Positions 59,649 through 64,000 of a DNA stretch of 64,000 nucleotides are shown in pieces. The notes under the pieces are model-generated. The model was not told the origin of the DNA and did no database searches. It was given only the letters and a program-made list of their open reading frames with translations. Position 1 is the first letter of the stretch; each line of letters begins with the position of its first letter. The translations under genes were made by a program, and so were the position numbers. Source of the DNA: Trogon surrucura (Eukaryota > Chordata > Aves > Trogoniformes > Trogonidae). Where the stretch lies: contig CM036619.1 in the NCBI GenBank assembly GCA_020746105.1, forward strand, positions 57,709,135 through 57,773,134, read 5' to 3'.

Positions 59649-61092
59649 CTGGAAAAGAATGGAAGACTGTCACTTCGCTGTTACAGTGGGTTCTGAATCA
59701 GGACTAAACACCACAGCTGTCTGATCTCCAATTTCTAAATTCTGCGTTGGGCAGCAAGGGTTGGGGCCAGTTTCCTCGTACCAGTGCCTTGTCCAGGGGG
59801 CTGACGAGCCCGTACCTTGCGGTGCTGGGCACTAACTGGAATATCTGCCAGGCCAATATTAGCCCGGAGGCCAATCTTCCCCAGTTTACATCTAGCGCGC
59901 GTAGAGAGCTGGGCTCCTCCTCTGCTCTGCCTTCAAGAGAAGCCCAACTTTAGCTGCTGTACATCCACGTGGAAGGAGCCTTCCAAGGCCAAAGGTAGTG
60001 TCTGTGAGTGTGCCCCTTCCTCCTCCCAAGCCCTCCTCCTACCCAGCACATGCTGCAAAAAACACGTTGGCTAATCCAAATTCCAAATGTGAACTTCAAG
60101 AACACCGACCTTCATTGGGTTTTGGCTTGGCTTTGCAGTTCAAATTAAAGTTTACAACAGAGGGAGGCCGAGTTTAAATGGCGAAGGGGATGCAACTTTA
60201 ATTAGCCAACCTCTTGTTTTGCAGCGTGCACTGCCTGGTGTGTGCAGAGAGCGTGTGTAGTTTGAAGGCAGCTACTCTCAGGAATATGGAATTAACAGAA
60301 CTACTTTCAACAAGAAATATTAACAGTTGCATAAAAATAATTTAAAAGTTCGGGGTTATCTGTGTATTAAGCAGCCTAAACTCAACAGCAGTAAAAAAAG
60401 AGATGAACTACTCCCGTCGCCTCTCGCACGTCACAGACTACTCTGTTACACAGATTGTAGGTTTTGCTTCTTACTCCCAGGTTTCTAGGATTTATTCTCT
60501 TTTATTTTTGGACTGGGGAACTAATTGATTTACCTCTTGAGGATATACTGAGCACTGGAACTGCCTGCGAAAGCGTAACCAACACACTGTATGTACAATG
60601 TGAATTGGAAATGAGGAGGCAGACTGTTGGCACGTGACAAACGTTTTCCCCGCGTGAAGCGGTTGATGCACAAGTTGGAAAACCGTGATCACCCCCCGAG
60701 AGAGAGGTGGAGACGGTCTCGTTTTCATAGTTGGTAAATCAAAACCAAGCCAAACTAGTCTTTCTACTGTTCAGTGCACAATACTGATTATTTTTACAAG
60801 TCGATAGTTTACAATGCACCCTCTTTATAAGAAAATGTTAGACGCTTGTACCCAGATACTAATTAGATCTTTAACAGCATTGCTTTGTACCACACAGAAC
60901 ATGTGGCTCCCACAGATGTACTTTATCAAGTGGATGCAGTGTACTGAGTGGGTTGGGTGGGTAGGCTTTTTTTTTTTTAATTTTTTTTTTTTTGTTTTTA
61001 CAGGTAGAATCAGTTTTAAAATATAGCTGACTGCCATGTTGATTTATTTATGAAAGTTATCTGACAAAAAATAAAAAAAAATTAAAACTTAC
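59649..61092 (-). other. MPPE1: MPPE1 last intron
   Basis: A 1444-base intron. It holds a T-rich run at 60967-60993 (A-rich on the coding strand). No other exon or repeat family was seen. Confidence 0.8.
60967..60993. repeat. Poly(T) tract
   Basis: Two T-runs of 12 and 13 separated by AA, inside the MPPE1 last intron. Confidence 0.85.
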
Positions 61093-61233
61093 CATGATGA
61101 AACTAGGATTGTTTCTGTTCCTCCAACTGAATGACGGGACGCTGATTTCTGGAATTTTCCCCACGTGCAGCACTTCACAAGCACTGTGTGTGTGCCCGCT
61201 GAGAATCAAACGGGGATGAAACCACCATATCAG
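61093..61233 (-). CDS. MPPE1: MPPE1 exon with GHTH metal-binding motif
   Basis: Forty-seven codons read [20 protein letters not shown], then [20 protein letters not shown] and NNPSFIM. GHTH is the last conserved motif of the metallophosphoesterase fold; its histidines bind the di-metal centre. The wording matches my memory of human MPPE1 ([20 protein letters not shown]). Minus-strand acceptor is ttttgtgttctag, donor ATG|gtaagt. Both ends are in phase 0 and join neighbours in frame. Confidence 0.95.
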
Positions 61234-62008
61234 CTAGAACACAAAATGGTAAAGCACAAAAATTAAGTGATACCTAAAAAGAAGCTGAGCTTAAAACCCT
61301 TTTTTTTTCTTCTAACATAATGAAATTACAATTCTAATATTCTTAAAAAATGTTTTGCACAAACACCTGTTTTCCAATAAGACAGGCGTTGATATTGTAA
61401 TGTTATCCCAAATACTGGACTTTTTTGGGGGAGGGATCATACAGAACAGAAAAACGAAGGCAACAGCCTTCTGTGGACACCACAAATAGAAAAACCTTGG
61501 GTTTAGTAAAGCAATGCTGTTTTCTTGCCTAAGGGAAGATTTTGTACTGCCAGTCTTGAGTGAAGACATTTATGCAGAAGGAAGTGAATACCGTCCATTA
61601 GATTTTTGGGGAGGGGAATCCTCTGACTTTACATTTTCTTGTTACCAATTCAGCAAAAGCAGGGCTTTCAAAGCATTGCAAAGTGGTGGCTTTCTTCCAA
61701 CTTTGTCGGTAACCTATGCAGTACAAAACTTTAAACTGGAGGTTAAGAGCTCTGGAGCAGACTTAGGAGCACCAGGACTCAGGGCCTGTCCCTGGGAAAT
61801 GCAGCAGGATCAAGACCATGACCAGGATGGTGCCCAGGGGAGCAGCACTAACCAGTGGCCCTCAAAGGCCTCATTAAAGCAGGCACAGCTGTGGGCTGGT
61901 TGTCCCAGCTACAATCCTTTCTGCGTTTTTTTTAATCTGGATACACCTTACGATAGTGTTCCCCTCCCATCCACCCACCAGTATACTCAGGTGCCCAATA
62001 AATCAAAC
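61234..62008 (-). other. MPPE1: MPPE1 intron
   Basis: A 775-base intron. The + strand open frame spanning 61514-62017 is antisense to it and shows no recognisable similarity. Confidence 0.8.
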
Positions 62009-62131
62009 CTTTTGTGATGCTTCTTGAGACAGTACGTCGTACTTTTCTTTAAATGGGCTGTTCTTCTCCTCTGGAGGAGCAGAGTCTTCGCCACTGCATT
62101 CAGCATCGTTTTTCCGATAGAGAGGGTAATG
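62009..62131 (-). CDS. MPPE1: MPPE1 exon ([16 protein letters not shown]...)
   Basis: Forty-one codons read [20 protein letters not shown], then [20 protein letters not shown] and K. The HYPLYR segment carries a histidine of the catalytic core (the motif before GHTH), and [14 protein letters not shown] is a variable acidic loop. The acceptor is ttgaacttctcccag. The donor AAG|gtttga is weaker than consensus. Phase 0 at both ends. Confidence 0.94.
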
Positions 62132-62241
62132 CTGGGAGAAGTTCAAAGTAAGGATCAGCTGTTAACGATCCGGCCTTTATGGACCAGTAATAGATACACT
62201 AAAAACATGTCAACACGCTGCCTCACCCACCGCGAACACAC

Positions 62242-62313
62242 CTGCAGAAGGATGGGTTCTGAAGCTGGAAGCTTTTTCACATCACTGCATCTCTCGTTGG
62301 AATCATTTGGTTT
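62242..62313 (-). CDS. MPPE1: MPPE1 short exon, variable linker
   Basis: Twenty-four codons read KPNDSNERCSDVKKLPASEP then ILLQ. Only the last part (P..ILLQ, human PVLLQ) is clearly conserved; the first 15 residues are a divergent linker. The exon is assigned by position, by phase 0 at both ends and by splice signals (acceptor tttttattcacag, donor CAG|gtgtgt). It is separated from the following exon by a small intron of 110 bases. Confidence 0.85.
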
Positions 62314-63230
62314 CTGTGAATAAAAATCAATCCATACATACTGTTTTCTCCAATGTCTGCCATAGGAGTGGGGAAGGGACTTAAGCAGTAGCCAGGGTTT
62401 GAGGGGTTTTTTTTGTTGTGTGGGGTTTTTTTTTTTGCAAAAAGCGATATTGGCTCAGAGTACAGAGCTCAAATACCATCCACTGTATGAACTTTTAAGA
62501 GCCGTTACTGTGGCTGAAAGGCGAAATGCTTTAATTCCCCTTTAAATATGGCCGCACTCTTCCTGAACGCTGAAAGCAACAGCAAAATCTCACTGCACAA
62601 ACAAGGCAAAAGAGATTTTAGGGGAGCCCGACAAGGACAGCAGCCAGAATCTGGCAATTTTTCCCCTGGGAGCTGGTTCCCTGAGGGACTGCCAACCCAG
62701 TCAGTCAGGCTGCCTTACTGGGCGTCCCATCGGCCTATGGAAAAGGGAAGAGGAATGAAACACAAGCAGCAACTGGATTTGATGGAAAAAATACTACAAT
62801 TAAAACATGACTAGGCTGTCAAAGCAGGATTCCAGTAGAATCACAAAACTAGAAGAATGGACTAGCTTGAAGGATGTAAAACAGAACAACAGGCATAAAT
62901 ATAAATGCAAGGATTAAAGTATCGCGTCAAAAGAAGTGTTACAGAACTTCTGCCATTTCTTGGACCAGGGAAAGTGACACCCTCTGCTTGTTGGCAGTGC
63001 TGACAAGGAAGTTGCCACCTTTAACACAAAGTAATGCAGTTAATCATAGTTCAGTAGAAACAGTAAGAGGCAAACGAGTAGTAGGAAGATTTGCTAACAA
63101 GTTGCAATACAAAGTGGAAGCTGATTTTTTTACTGGAGAGTCTTAGTTATATCCTATCGCTGCAGTATCTGCACGCCCATTGCAGCAGTCGAGCTGCTGG
63201 CTATAAATCAGATTTTTATTGAACTCTTAC
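62314..63230 (-). other. MPPE1: MPPE1 intron
   Basis: A 917-base intron, with G/T-rich low-complexity sequence at 62400-62440. Nothing else was recognised. Confidence 0.8.
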
Positions 63231-63339
63231 CTGCTGGGAGCAATTCAGTTGGTGAGAAAGCGCCACAAGCTTTGCCTCTGAGGTGCAGCAGACAGCACAG
63301 CCGTCACCCTCCATGGCCACGCTGTTCACTAGGACAAAA
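63231..63339 (-). CDS. MPPE1: MPPE1 exon (FVLVNSVAMEGDGC...), first in window
   Basis: One base completes the preceding codon, then 36 codons read FVLVNSVAMEGDGCAVCCTS, EAKLVALSHQLNCSQQ. This matches my memory of human MPPE1 (FVMVNSVALNGDGCG and SHRLNCS). The NS motif precedes a cysteine-rich loop in the phosphoesterase domain. The minus-strand acceptor is tgctatattccag and the donor CAG|gtaaga. The exons with the N-terminal metal-binding motifs (DxH, GDxxD, GNHD) and the N-terminal membrane segment are not in the window and must lie beyond 64000. Confidence 0.94.
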
Positions 63340-64000
63340 CTGGAATATAGCAGGGAGTGGGCAAAGAGAAAAGGGAGGTGGGGAGGACAGGGAAGCACTT
63401 GCTGTTCACAGATGTGGGATAGGCTTTGTTTTATAAACCGCAAGTTCCAAAGTTGGGCACAGCTCAACAAAACAGCAGAACATAACAGTTTCCGAAATGC
63501 CAGGCTCTAAATCTTGAGCATCCATACTGTAGCCGTTTCTCTACCTCGTAAGGCTGCCTTATGATCAACTGCAGTGTACCATATGCTGTGCTTCATGTTG
63601 ACTCGTGATTTTTTTTCATATTATAATGAATACTTAAGTGGTATTCTATTGGAATGTTAGAAGCTCACCAAGCTGAATTCTGAGGAAAAGGAGAACATGA
63701 TTCTCTCTCCACACACACTTTAGATCTCAGAGATGTAATTTTAGACATCCAATTTCTTAAGAACAACTGAAAAGCAAAACAGCACTGCATTGGGCCAGCT
63801 ACCCAGAACGACCTTAGTTTCACACTTTCACACAGAAAACAGGATTTTATTTGTAACAGAATTCCCTGTAGAACTCAAATCAACTTTGAACTTCCGCCGC
63901 AAGATTCAAACCTGTTCAGACACTCATCTGGGACTGAAGAAGATACATTCCCGGTTCCATTCAGTCTGTTTTACAGACATAAATGAGCTGAATGCCTCCA
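63340..64000 (-). other. MPPE1: MPPE1 upstream intron, incomplete
   Basis: Sequence upstream (minus strand) of the first visible MPPE1 exon. No further exon encoding the GNHD motif was found before the window ends. Confidence 0.6.

Noticed and set aside
61514-62017. 167-codon + strand open frame
   Set aside because: It lies antisense to MPPE1 intron and touches an MPPE1 exon. No domain, probably chance.

Overview
This is vertebrate nuclear DNA, almost certainly from a bird. It has spliced genes with GT-AG introns, AT-rich introns with few repeats, and CR1 LINE fragments as the only interspersed repeats I can recognise, including the CR1 3' end with its short ATTCTGTGA-type repeats. I cannot name the species. 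Nothing prokaryotic, viral or CRISPR-like was seen.

Two protein genes are supported, and they converge. On the + strand, seven coding exons between 43065 and 56048 encode the C-terminal 217 residues of the G-protein alpha subunit Golf (GNAL). They run from the helical-domain/Ras-domain boundary through switch I, switch II (DVGGQ), NKQD and TCAVDT to the QYELL end. All exon phases join without a break. On the - strand, five exons between 63339 and 59466 encode the C-terminal ~208 residues of the GPI-remodelling phosphodiesterase MPPE1 (PGAP5), with the GHTH metal-binding motif, one membrane helix and a C-terminal KxKxx signal. The 5' parts of both genes lie outside the window. Human GNAL and MPPE1 are also neighbours, as far as I recall, so the order fits conserved synteny.

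Layout: 1-43064 is upstream GNAL intron (probably the large intron before the switch-I exons). It contains CR1 copies at about 3.9, 5.2-5.9 and 18.4-19.3 kb, a CpG island at about 37.0-37.7 kb that ends in a strong splice-donor sequence, and a possible small exon at 41704-41858. 43065-56048 holds the GNAL exons, with a GC-rich patch in one intron and two CR1 copies in the last intron. 56049-57575 is the GNAL 3' UTR, followed by a GC-rich spacer and the MPPE1 3' UTR (about 58720-59465). 59466-63339 holds MPPE1 exons, and the rest is MPPE1 intron.

Biologically, G-alpha-olf couples receptors (olfactory, D1 dopamine, A2A adenosine) to adenylyl cyclase, while MPPE1 trims the GPI anchor in the early secretory pathway. 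They are neighbours rather than partners. The most interesting points are a possible internal promoter for a short G-alpha-olf form, a last GNAL exon whose encoded residues look like G-alpha-s, and the unexplained candidate exon at 41.7 kb.
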